Below, piece after piece: positions 52,911-60,654 of a stretch of 64,000 nt of DNA. The DNA is from Stenotrophomonas_A sp035629025 (lineage in GTDB: Bacteria > Pseudomonadota > Gammaproteobacteria > Xanthomonadales > Xanthomonadaceae): the NCBI GenBank assembly GCA_035629025.1, contig DASPIU010000009.1:1-64000 (forward strand), given 5' to 3'. Made by a program: the position numbers and the translations under genes. Numbering within the stretch: position 1 is the first letter of the stretch; each line of letters starts with the position of its first letter. The notes below the pieces were generated by a model, which was not told where the DNA came from, made no database searches, and worked only from the letters and a program-made list of their open reading frames with translations.

Positions 52911-52937
52911 TCAAGTTTTCCCCGGCGCCGCCGCTAC
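52911..52937 (+). promoter_or_regulatory. Candidate sigma-28 (FliA-type) promoter of the diguanylate cyclase gene
   Basis: TCAAGTTT (52911-52918), 11 bp spacer, GCCGCTAC (52930-52937), 33 bp before the ATG. The sigma-28 consensus is TAAAGTTT-N11-GCCGATAA (TCAAG in many pseudomonads); the match is 7/8 in the first block and 6/8 in the second. It is the only strong promoter-like site I see in the 52738-52970 gap. Confidence 0.45.
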
Positions 52938-52970
52938 CTCCGGCAAGCCCTCCATCCGGTCACCGGATAC

Positions 52971-54317
52971 ATGCCCGCCACTGCTCCGGCCAGCCACTTC
53001 GACGACGGCAGTTCCCTGCCCCAGCGCATCCTGCTGGTGGAGAACTCGCGCACGTTCACCACGCTGCTGCGCGAGGCCATTGAACAGCGCATCGAGCTGC
53101 CGGTGACCGTGGTCTCCACCCTGGCCGAAGCCGCGCGCGTGCTGGATGAGGAACAGGGCTGGTTCCTCGCCCTGACCGGGCTGGTTCTGGTCGACGGCGA
53201 CCGCGACCAGGTGGTGGAGTTCTTCACCAGCCGCAACCTGCCCACGGTGGTGGTCAGTGGCGTATACGACGAAGACCTGCGCCGGCGCGTGCTGCAGCAG
53301 CAGATCATCGACTACGTGGTGAAGAACGCGCCGGGCAGCATCGACTACCTGGCCTGGCTGGTGCAGCGGCTGGAGCGCAATCGCCGCATCTCCGCGCTGG
53401 TGGTGGACGATTCGCTCTCCGCCCGCACCTACGCCGCCGCCCTGCTGCAGATGTACGGCTACCGCGTGGTGGTGGCCGCCGACGGCCCGGCCGGCTTGCA
53501 GGCCATCGAGCAGGACCCGAGCATCCGCCTGGCGATCGTCGATCAGGAAATGCCGGGCATGGAGGGTGTGGAATTCACCCGCCGCCTGCGTGGCCTGCGC
53601 AGCCGCGACAAGGTGGCGGTGATCGGCATCTCGGGGAACATGGATGCCTCACTGATTCCGCGCTTCTTGAAGAACGGCGCCAACGATTTCCTGCGCAAGC
53701 CGTTCTCGCGCGAAGAATTCTTCTGCCGCGTTTCGCAGAACGTCGACCAGCTGGAGCTGATCGGCACCCTGCAGGATCTGGCCACACGCGACTTCCTCAC
53801 CGGCCTGCCGAACCGCCGCCATTTCCTGGAACAGAGCCAGCGCAGCCTGCCGCGCCTGCTTGCCGACCGCCAGAGCGTGACCGCGGCGATGGTGGATATC
53901 GACCATTTCAAGCACATCAACGACACCTGGGGCCACGAGGCCGGCGATGACGCCCTGCGCGCCGTCGCCAACGCCGTGGCCGCGCATGCCCGGCCGCAGG
54001 ATCTGGCCGCCCGTTTTGGTGGCGAGGAATTCTGCCTGCTGGTGCCGGGTCTGGCCCCGGGCGAGGCCGCCGGTTACTTCGAGCAATTGCGCGAGCGCAT
54101 CGCCGCCTTGCGCGTACCCGTAGGCGACCAGGAGCTGCGCATGACCGCCAGCATCGGCTTCTGCACCGCCCGTCGCCACGACGAATCCTTGCACCATCTG
54201 CTCAGCGAAGCCGACAAGCACCTCTACCTGGCCAAGGCCGGCGGCCGCAACCGCGTGAGTTTCCTCGGCGCCTCCGCCGCCCTTGTAGGAGCGGCTTCAG
54301 CCGCGACTGCCGTCTGA
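52971..54317 (+). CDS. Diguanylate cyclase with two receiver domains (REC-REC-GGDEF)
   Basis: 448 aa. REC1 (about 18-132) is degenerate: the acidic pair is EN (24-25) and the candidate Asp75 sits in VLVDGDRD; Lys118 remains. REC2 (about 141-255) is complete: D146/D147, phospho-acceptor Asp191 in IVDQEMPG, Lys243. The GGDEF domain (about 270-435) has active site GGEEF (350-354) and the inhibitory site RPQD (341-344), so it should make c-di-GMP with product feedback. The last 11 residues, LVGAASAATAV and the stop, are encoded by a REP element. A FliA-type promoter candidate precedes it. Confidence 0.93.
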   Translation: MPATAPASHFDDGSSLPQRILLVENSRTFTTLLREAIEQRIELPVTVVSTLAEAARVLDEEQGWFLALTGLVLVDGDRDQVVEFFTSRNLPTVVVSGVYDEDLRRRVLQQQIIDYVVKNAPGSIDYLAWLVQRLERNRRISALVVDDSLSARTYAAALLQMYGYRVVVAADGPAGLQAIEQDPSIRLAIVDQEMPGMEGVEFTRRLRGLRSRDKVAVIGISGNMDASLIPRFLKNGANDFLRKPFSREEFFCRVSQNVDQLELIGTLQDLATRDFLTGLPNRRHFLEQSQRSLPRLLADRQSVTAAMVDIDHFKHINDTWGHEAGDDALRAVANAVAAHARPQDLAARFGGEEFCLLVPGLAPGEAAGYFEQLRERIAALRVPVGDQELRMTASIGFCTARRHDESLHHLLSEADKHLYLAKAGGRNRVSFLGASAALVGAASAATAV

Positions 54318-54482
54318 CAGATCGCGGCTACGTTTGTCGCGGCTGAAGCCGCTCCTACAACGGCCCCAGCCGTCTGACAGATCGCGGCTTCGTTCGTCGC
54401 GGCTGAAGCCGCTCCTACAACGGCCCTCAGCCGTCTGACAGATCGCGGCTTCGCCTGTCGGGGCTGAAGCCCCTCCCACAAC
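54284..54482. repeat. REP array (one full pair plus two added half units)
   Basis: TGTAGGAGCGGCTTCAGCCG, then three right-type arms (GCGGCTGAAGCCGCTCCTAC twice and GGGGCTGAAGCCCCTCCCAC once). They are separated by near-identical AGCCGTCTGACAGATCGCGG spacers with a period of about 60-61 bp. The first arm lies inside the diguanylate cyclase reading frame and supplies its stop. No gene is seen in the rest of the 54318-54736 gap except element B. Confidence 0.9.
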
Positions 54483-54536
54483 GGCCCCAGCGATATCCGC
54501 CGTTTCCATCCGTCGTCGGTGATCTGTCGGGCAGTC

Positions 54537-54630
54537 GGTGGCAGGCCCTGCCAGGACCCTAGGCAACATGGATGTTGCCTAGGAGTCCCCAGGGATGGGT
54601 TAACGACGTGTCCTGGCAGGGCTTGCCACC
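54537..54630. repeat. Two-hairpin ATGGAT element, copy B
   Basis: A 21-bp outer inverted repeat (54537-54557 with 54610-54630, one G-T pair; arm GGTGGCAGGCCCTGCCAGGA...) encloses a perfect 10-bp hairpin CCTAGGCAAC-ATGGAT-GTTGCCTAGG (54558-54583) and a small second hairpin CCCC-AGGGAT-GGGT (54587-54600). It lies downstream of the diguanylate cyclase and of the convergent MFS gene. Confidence 0.9.
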
Positions 54631-54736
54631 GGCTGCCACGCACAGACCAAGGACAGCCGACCAACATCGCAAGACGCACAACCACCAGCCCACAAAAAAC
54701 CCACAAACAGCGGCCGCAGGCCGCAACAACAAAAAC

Positions 54737-56038
54737 CTACCGAACCAGATACCGCCGCGCCAACAGCAGCCCGACCAAACTAACCCCAGCCACCACCGCC
54801 AGATACCCGCCCACCGCCACCAACCCATACCGCTGCGCCAACCCCGTAGCGATATAAGGCGCCGGCGCCGCCCCCAGAATCCCCGCCAGGTTGAACGACA
54901 GCGACGCCCCCGTATACCGCACCTGCACCGGATACAGCTGCGACAACAGCGTCCCGCACGGCCCGTACGTCAGCCCCATGAAGAAGAAGCCCAGCGCCAG
55001 GAACAGCAGCACCCGCCACGGCGCATCGGCCACGAACAGCGGCGCGAAACACAAGCCGAACACGATGATGCACACACTCGCGATCATCATCGCCGGCGCC
55101 GTCCCGCCACGGTCGCCCCAGCGCGCCGAGATCGGAATGCCCAACGCGAAAAACACGATCCCCGCCATCTGCAACAACAGGAACGACTCCTTGCCATAGC
55201 CCAACCGCGCCGTGCCGTGGCCCAGCGCCCACACCGTCATCAGATAGAACAGCGCAAACGTCGCGAACGTGGCCAGCGTGCCCAGCACCACCTCGGCGCC
55301 ATGCTGCGACAGCACCGTGCGCAACGGCAGCCGCACCCGCTCGGCGCGCTCGATCGCGCGCTGGAAATCCGGCGTCTCGGTGATGCGCAAGCGCACCCAC
55401 AGCCCCACCCCCACCAGCAACGCACTGGCGATGAACGGAATGCGCCAGCCCCAGGACAGGAACTGCGCGTCACTGAGCACCGCACCCAACAGCAGGAACG
55501 TCGAGGTCGACAGCAGGAAGCCCAGCGGCGCGCCGAACTGCGGGAACATGCCATACCACGCGCGCTTGCCCGGCGGCGCATTCTCCGTCGCCAGCAGCAC
55601 CGCCCCGCCCCATTCGCCGCCCAGCCCCAGGCCCTGGCCAAACCGGCACAAGGCCAGCAGCGCCGGCGCCCAGACGCCGATCTGCGCGTAACCCGGCAAC
55701 AGGCCGATCGTCACCGTGGACAGGCCCATCGTCAGCAGCGCCGCCACCAGCGTGGCCTTGCGCCCGATGCGGTCACCAAAGTGGCCGAACAGCGCCGAAC
55801 CCACCGGCCGCGCAATGAATGCCACCGCGAACGTCGCAAGTGACTGCAGCCGCGCCGCATTGACATCGCCCGCCGGGAAGAACAGCGACGGGAACACCAG
55901 CACCGCGGCGGTGGCGTAGATGTAGAAGTCGAAGAATTCGATGGTGGTGCCGACCAGACTGGCCAGCAACACGCGCCGCGCCGGATTGGCGGGCGGAACG
56001 GAAACGGCGGCAACGCTCATGGAGGCATCGGTCAGCAA
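54737..56038 (-). CDS. MFS transporter of the metabolite:H+ symporter type
   Basis: 433 aa (427 if ATG 56020 is used). Twelve spans. Signatures of the MHS family (ShiA, KgtP, ProP): GTTIEFFDFYIYATAAVLVF, ARPVGSALFGHFGDRIGRK, QGLGLGGEWGGAVLLATENA and SWGWRIPFIASALLVG. Substrate likely a dicarboxylate, osmolyte or related acid; not decidable here. Same strand as the aldehyde dehydrogenase 74 bp upstream, so the two may be cotranscribed. Confidence 0.92.
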   Translation of the reverse strand: MLTDASMSVAAVSVPPANPARRVLLASLVGTTIEFFDFYIYATAAVLVFPSLFFPAGDVNAARLQSLATFAVAFIARPVGSALFGHFGDRIGRKATLVAALLTMGLSTVTIGLLPGYAQIGVWAPALLALCRFGQGLGLGGEWGGAVLLATENAPPGKRAWYGMFPQFGAPLGFLLSTSTFLLLGAVLSDAQFLSWGWRIPFIASALLVGVGLWVRLRITETPDFQRAIERAERVRLPLRTVLSQHGAEVVLGTLATFATFALFYLMTVWALGHGTARLGYGKESFLLLQMAGIVFFALGIPISARWGDRGGTAPAMMIASVCIIVFGLCFAPLFVADAPWRVLLFLALGFFFMGLTYGPCGTLLSQLYPVQVRYTGASLSFNLAGILGAAPAPYIATGLAQRYGLVAVGGYLAVVAGVSLVGLLLARRYLVR

Positions 56039-56112
56039 CGATCAGCCGATTCTGGCAGATCGAAGCCGCCGCCGCGTGCCTGGGTTGCACTCGCAACCAA
56101 AGGCCGCGCCAC

Positions 56113-57612
56113 CTAGCCCAGGTGAATCCAGGTCGCCTTGATCTCGGTGTACTTGTCGAAGGCGTGCAACGACTTGTCGCGGCCGTTGCCAGATTGCTTG
56201 TAGCCGCCGAACGGCGCGGTCATGTCACCGCCGTCCCAGTAGTTCACCCACACGCTGCCGGCGCGCAAGCCGCGGGCCACCCGGTGCGCGCGCGAGATAT
56301 CGCGCGTCCACACCCCGGCGGCCAGGCCGTAGTCGCTGTCATTGGCCATGCGCAGGGCCTGCGCCTCGTCATCGAAGGCCAGCACCGCCAGCACCGGGCC
56401 AAAGATTTCCTCGCGCGCGATGGCGTGCTCCGGGGCCACGTCGTCGAACACCGTCGGCTCGACATAGCTGCCGCCGGCCACCACTTCGGCGCGCTTGCCG
56501 CCCAGCAGCAGGCGCGCGCCCTGTGCGCTGCCACGCGCGATGTAGTCCAGCACCTTGCCGGTCTGCGCCTCGTCCACCAGCGCGCCCATTGCCGCGTCCG
56601 GGTCGAACGGGTGGCGCGGCTGCATGCGCCGGCCGGCCTCGACCACACGCGCAACGAATTCGTCCTTGATCGAGCGCTCCACCAGCAGCCGCGAGCCCGC
56701 CGTGCACACTTCGCCCTGGTTGTAGAAGATGGCGCTGGCGGCGGCTTCGGCGGCGCGGTCCAGGTCCGGCGCGTCGGCAAATACCAGGTTCGGGCTCTTG
56801 CCACCGCATTCCATGTAGGCGCGTTTCATGTTCGACAGCCCGGCGCATTGCAGCAGGCGCCGGCCCACGGCGGTCGAGCCGGTGAACACGAGGCCGTCCA
56901 CCTCCATGTGCAGCGCCAGTGGTTCGCCCGCGCCCTTGCCGCTGCCCGGCACCACGTTGAACACGCCATCCGGAATGCCGGCCTCGGCCGCCAGCGCGGC
57001 CAGGCGGATCGCGCTCAGCGGCGACTTTTCCGAGGGTTTGAGCACCACCGAATTGCCGGTCGCCAGCGCCGGGGCGATCTTCCAGCAGGCCATCAGCAGC
57101 GGGAAATTCCACGGCACGATTGCACCGACCACGCCAAGCGGCTCGCGGGTGATCAGGCCAAGCTCGTCCGCGCCGGTCGGGGCGATTTCGCCATAGACCT
57201 TGTCGATGGCTTCGGCCGTCCAGCCCAGGCAGCGCACACTCGCCGCCACATCCACGCTGCGCGCATCGCGCACCGGCTTGCCCATGTCCAGCGATTCCAG
57301 CAGCGCCAGTTCATCGGCATGCGCCTCGACCAGCCGCGCCAGCTTCTGCAGCACGCGCTTGCGCTGCCGCGGCGTGGCGCGTGACCAGTGCCCGGCATCG
57401 AAACTGCGCCGCGCCGCGGCCACGGCGCGGTCGATATCCTGCGCATCGCCATCGGCCACGCGCCCGAGCAGGCGCCCGTCGATCGGGCTCAGGCAGTCGA
57501 AGCGTGCGCCGCTGGCCGCGTCCACATAGCGGCCATCGATGAAGGCGTGGGTCTGCGGCTGCAATGCCGCCGCCAGTGCCTGCCATTCTTCGCGGGTGTT
57601 GGGCGTTGCCAT
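56113..57612 (-). CDS. Aldehyde dehydrogenase (PuuC type)
   Basis: 499 aa. Complete signatures: VGAIVPWNFPLLMA (162-175), Glu268 in MECGGKSPN, Cys303 in NQGEVCTAGSRLLVE. The length and SWEPLFY-type C-terminal segment (WVNYWDGGDMTAPFGGYKQS) match gamma-glutamyl-gamma-aminobutyraldehyde dehydrogenase (PuuC/KauB). It would act between the PuuB- and PuuD-like enzymes of the same window. Divergent from the aminotransferase across a 158-bp region with a 10-bp inverted repeat. Confidence 0.9.
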   Translation of the reverse strand: MATPNTREEWQALAAALQPQTHAFIDGRYVDAASGARFDCLSPIDGRLLGRVADGDAQDIDRAVAAARRSFDAGHWSRATPRQRKRVLQKLARLVEAHADELALLESLDMGKPVRDARSVDVAASVRCLGWTAEAIDKVYGEIAPTGADELGLITREPLGVVGAIVPWNFPLLMACWKIAPALATGNSVVLKPSEKSPLSAIRLAALAAEAGIPDGVFNVVPGSGKGAGEPLALHMEVDGLVFTGSTAVGRRLLQCAGLSNMKRAYMECGGKSPNLVFADAPDLDRAAEAAASAIFYNQGEVCTAGSRLLVERSIKDEFVARVVEAGRRMQPRHPFDPDAAMGALVDEAQTGKVLDYIARGSAQGARLLLGGKRAEVVAGGSYVEPTVFDDVAPEHAIAREEIFGPVLAVLAFDDEAQALRMANDSDYGLAAGVWTRDISRAHRVARGLRAGSVWVNYWDGGDMTAPFGGYKQSGNGRDKSLHAFDKYTEIKATWIHLG

Positions 57613-57669
57613 GGCGTCCTCCGGGGGCGGCGCTGGATGGTCAGGTGCCGCGTCCTGTCGTCTGCGGAC

Positions 57670-57726
57670 ACTTTACACGCATCGCTTTTGCGGGCATCGC
57701 GCGCGGTGGCCGGGCTCGTGTAAAGT
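57670..57726. promoter_or_regulatory. Inverted ACTTTACACG boxes in the divergent control region
   Basis: ACTTTACACG (57670-57679) and its exact reverse complement CGTGTAAAGT (57717-57726) are 37 bp apart, between the divergent dehydrogenase and aminotransferase genes. Each reads TTTACA toward one gene, so they may be two operator half-sites or paired -35 boxes. The regulator is not known. Confidence 0.5.
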
Positions 57727-57770
57727 TTTTTCAACGACCCGCCGGCGCGGCCGGCTTTCGGGAGCACGTC

Positions 57771-59138
57771 ATGGGCAGCGATTCCGCGCATCCGGCCGAT
57801 GGCCACTACGCCCAGCAGGGTCTGCAGGCCCCGGCCTCGCTGGACGCCTTCTGGATGCCGTTCACCGCCAACCGCCAGTTCAAGGCGCGGCCACGTCTCC
57901 TCGCGTCGGCGCAGGGCATGTACTACCGTGATGTGGACGGGCGTCAGATCCTCGATGGCGCGGCCGGCCTGTGGTGCTGCAACGCCGGCCACGCGCGGCC
58001 GCGCATCGTTCAGGCCATTGCCGAACAGGCGGCCACGCTCGACTTCGCTCCCACCTTCCAGATGGGCTCGCCGTTGCCGTTCGTGCTCGCCGAACGCCTG
58101 ACCGAAATCGCGCCGCCTGGCCTGGACCATGTGTTCTTCACCAACTCCGGCTCCGAAGCGGTGGACAGCGCAATGAAGATTGCGCTGGCCTACCATCGCG
58201 CCCGCGGCGAGGGCCAGCGCACGCGCTTCATCGGCCGCGAGAAGGCTTACCACGGCGTGGGGTTTGGCGGCATGTCGATTGGCGGGCTGCCGAACAATCG
58301 CAAATGGTTCGGCCCGTTGCTGGCCGGCGTGGACCACCTGCGCCACACCCTGGACATCCCGCGCAATGCCTTCAGCGCCGGCCTGCCCGCGCATGGCGTG
58401 GAACTGGCCGAAGACCTGGAACGGCTGATCGCGCTGCATGACGCCTCCACCATTGCCGCGGTGTTCGTCGAACCGGTCAGCGGTTCGGCCGGCGTGGTGC
58501 TGCCGCCGGAAGGCTATCTGCAGCGCCTGCGCGAGATCTGCGATCGTCACGGCATCCTGCTGGTGTTCGACGAGGTCATCACCGGCTTCGGCCGCGTCGG
58601 CAACGCCTTCGCCGCGCAACGCTTCGGCGTCACCCCGGACCTGATGACCACGGCCAAGGGCCTGACCAATGGCAGCGTGCCGATGGGCGCGGTGTTCGTC
58701 AGTGGCGCGGTGCACGACAGTTTCATGCAGGGGCCGCCCGGGGCGATCGAGTTCTTCCACGGCTATACCTACTCCGGCCACCCGCTGGCCTGCGCGGCGG
58801 CGCTGGCAGCGCTCGATACCTATGCCGAAGAGCAGCTGTTCGAGCGCGCCATCGAGCTGGGCGCGCACTGGGAGCGCGCGATCCATTCGCTGAAGGGTTT
58901 GCCGCATGTGATCGACCTGCGCAACTTCGGCCTGATCGGCGCAGTCGAGCTGGCGCCGCGCGAGGGCGCGCCGGGCGCGCGCGGCTATGAAGTATTCGCG
59001 CGCGCCTTCCACGAGGGCGACCTGCTGGTGCGGGTCACCGGCGATGTGATTGCCCTGTCGCCGCCGTTGATCATCGAGCCGGCGCAGATTGATCGGATCG
59101 TGCAGGTACTGGGCGACACCATCAGCCAGGTGGCCTGA
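57771..59138 (+). CDS. Omega-amino acid--pyruvate aminotransferase
   Basis: 455 aa from ATG 57771 with GGGAG 7 bp upstream; longer upstream frames are rejected. A class III aminotransferase: FWMPFTANRQFK (27-38), TNSGSEAVDSAMK (124-136), DEVITGFGRVG (267-277), and PLP Lys296 in MTTAKGLTNGSVPMGAVF. This motif set matches beta-alanine/omega-amino acid:pyruvate transaminases (OAPT, BauA), which can use beta-alanine, GABA and similar amines. It could remove GABA or spermidine-derived beta-alanine produced by the polyamine island. Confidence 0.9.
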   Translation: MGSDSAHPADGHYAQQGLQAPASLDAFWMPFTANRQFKARPRLLASAQGMYYRDVDGRQILDGAAGLWCCNAGHARPRIVQAIAEQAATLDFAPTFQMGSPLPFVLAERLTEIAPPGLDHVFFTNSGSEAVDSAMKIALAYHRARGEGQRTRFIGREKAYHGVGFGGMSIGGLPNNRKWFGPLLAGVDHLRHTLDIPRNAFSAGLPAHGVELAEDLERLIALHDASTIAAVFVEPVSGSAGVVLPPEGYLQRLREICDRHGILLVFDEVITGFGRVGNAFAAQRFGVTPDLMTTAKGLTNGSVPMGAVFVSGAVHDSFMQGPPGAIEFFHGYTYSGHPLACAAALAALDTYAEEQLFERAIELGAHWERAIHSLKGLPHVIDLRNFGLIGAVELAPREGAPGARGYEVFARAFHEGDLLVRVTGDVIALSPPLIIEPAQIDRIVQVLGDTISQVA

Positions 59139-59199
59139 GCCGGCACGGGCGGCATGGCCGCTGCACTGCCGCATCACCCGCGCTCGCTACACTGGCCGC

Positions 59200-60537
59200 A
59201 TGTCGACGCAATCACCCCCGCCCGAGCCGCGCCCCGAACCCATGCCTGAAGCCCGCGACCCGCGCCGCGCCGAACTGCGGCGCATGCGCATGCTCGCCAC
59301 CGGGCTGCTGTTGCTGATGCTCGCCGGCTTCGTGCTCAGCCACCTGATGGGCCAGCGCGACGGCTGGGCCTGGGTGGCGGCGTTCTGTGAGGCGGCCACG
59401 GTGGGCGCACTGGCCGACTGGTTTGCCGTGGTCGCGCTGTTCCGCCGTCCACTCGGACTGCCGATTCCGCACACCGCGATCCTGCCGCGCGGCAAGGACC
59501 GCCTGGCCGATGGCCTGGCCATCTTCGTGCGCGACCACTTCCTGGCGCCCGAATCGCTGCTGGAAAAACTGCGCACCTTCGACCCGGCCAGCCGCCTTGC
59601 GCAATGGCTGGCGCAGCCCGCGCAGGCGCGGATGCTCGCCGACATGGCGCGCAGCTGGTTGTTGCAGGCGCTGGACCTGCTCGATGAAGCGGCGGTGCGG
59701 CGCGCGATCCAGCGCTTCGCGGTCGAGCGCCTGCGGCAATGGAATGCGGCGGCGACCGCGGGCGACGTGCTCGGCCTGCTCACCGCCGACGGCCGCCACC
59801 AGCAGTTGCTGGACGAAGCGCTGCAGCGGTTGGGCCGCTGGCTGGACAACGAGGCGGTGAAGGCGCGCGTGTCGGCCCTGATCGTGCGTTATGCGCGGCG
59901 CGAATGGCCGAAGCTGATGGACACGGTGGACTGGGTCAAGCCGGTCGAGGAGATCGGCGACAGCCTCGCCGAACGCCTGGCGCGTGCGGCGCTGGAGGAG
60001 ATGCAGCAGGTACTGACCACGCCCGAACATCCGCTGCGCCAGGACTACGAGCGCTGGCTGCAGCAGTACATACAGCGCCTGCGCGAGGACCCGGCGCTGG
60101 CCGCGCGCGTGGAAGCGCTCAAGCAGCAGGCGATCGACCATCCCGCGCTGCAGGGCTATATCCAGGGGCTGTGGGCGCGCATCCGCGACGCCCTGCGCAG
60201 CGACCTGCAGCGCGAGGATTCGGCCATTGCGCGGCATCTGGACCAGTCGCTGCAAGGGTTGGCGCAGGCACTGGGCCGCGACCCGGCGCTGCGCGAGGCA
60301 TTGAACGTGCATATGCTCGATGCCGCAGGCCGCCTGACCACGCGCCTGCGCAGTTCGGTGACCGAGCACATCGCCTCGACAATGAAGGGCTGGGACGAAC
60401 GCCACCTGGTCGAGCAGCTGGAGTTGAGCGTGGGCCGCGATCTGCAGTACATCCGCTTCAACGGCACCCTGGTGGGCGGGTTGATCGGGCTGGTGCTGCA
60501 TGCGTTGTCGGTGTGGTTGCCCTCGTCAGGGTTGTAG
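59200..60537 (+). CDS. DUF445 family membrane protein
   Basis: 445 aa from ATG 59200 (MSTQSPPPEP). An N-terminal basic segment, one span (about 30-50), the DUF445 motif EAATVGALADWFAVVALFRRPLGLPIPHT, a long amphipathic helical domain and a C-terminal span (VGGLIGLVLHALSVWL). Family members (YjiN-like) are inner-membrane proteins of unknown function. The TAG stop is the TAG of a REP element. Monocistronic, 62 bp after the aminotransferase. Confidence 0.88.
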   Translation: MSTQSPPPEPRPEPMPEARDPRRAELRRMRMLATGLLLLMLAGFVLSHLMGQRDGWAWVAAFCEAATVGALADWFAVVALFRRPLGLPIPHTAILPRGKDRLADGLAIFVRDHFLAPESLLEKLRTFDPASRLAQWLAQPAQARMLADMARSWLLQALDLLDEAAVRRAIQRFAVERLRQWNAAATAGDVLGLLTADGRHQQLLDEALQRLGRWLDNEAVKARVSALIVRYARREWPKLMDTVDWVKPVEEIGDSLAERLARAALEEMQQVLTTPEHPLRQDYERWLQQYIQRLREDPALAARVEALKQQAIDHPALQGYIQGLWARIRDALRSDLQREDSAIARHLDQSLQGLAQALGRDPALREALNVHMLDAAGRLTTRLRSSVTEHIASTMKGWDERHLVEQLELSVGRDLQYIRFNGTLVGGLIGLVLHALSVWLPSSGL

Positions 60538-60621
60538 GAGCGGCTGTAGGAGCGGCTTCAGCCGCGACCGCCATCCGCCAGATCGCGTCTCCGTTCGTCG
60601 GGGCTGAAGCCCCTCCCACAA
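60533..60621. repeat. REP-type pair with a duplicated first arm start
   Basis: TGTAGGAGCGGC occurs twice in a row (60533 and 60545), then TTCAGCCGCGAC, spacer, and GGGGCTGAAGCCCCTCCCAC. The first TAG is the stop codon of the DUF445 gene. Between convergent DUF445 and rlmL genes. Confidence 0.88.
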
Positions 60622-60654
60622 CGGCCCCAGCCGCATCCGCAATGTAACCCTCGC

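Noticed and set aside
54284..54482. Possible CRISPR or attachment-site array
   Set aside because: Units are REP half elements with conserved spacers; no integrase or cas gene is nearby.
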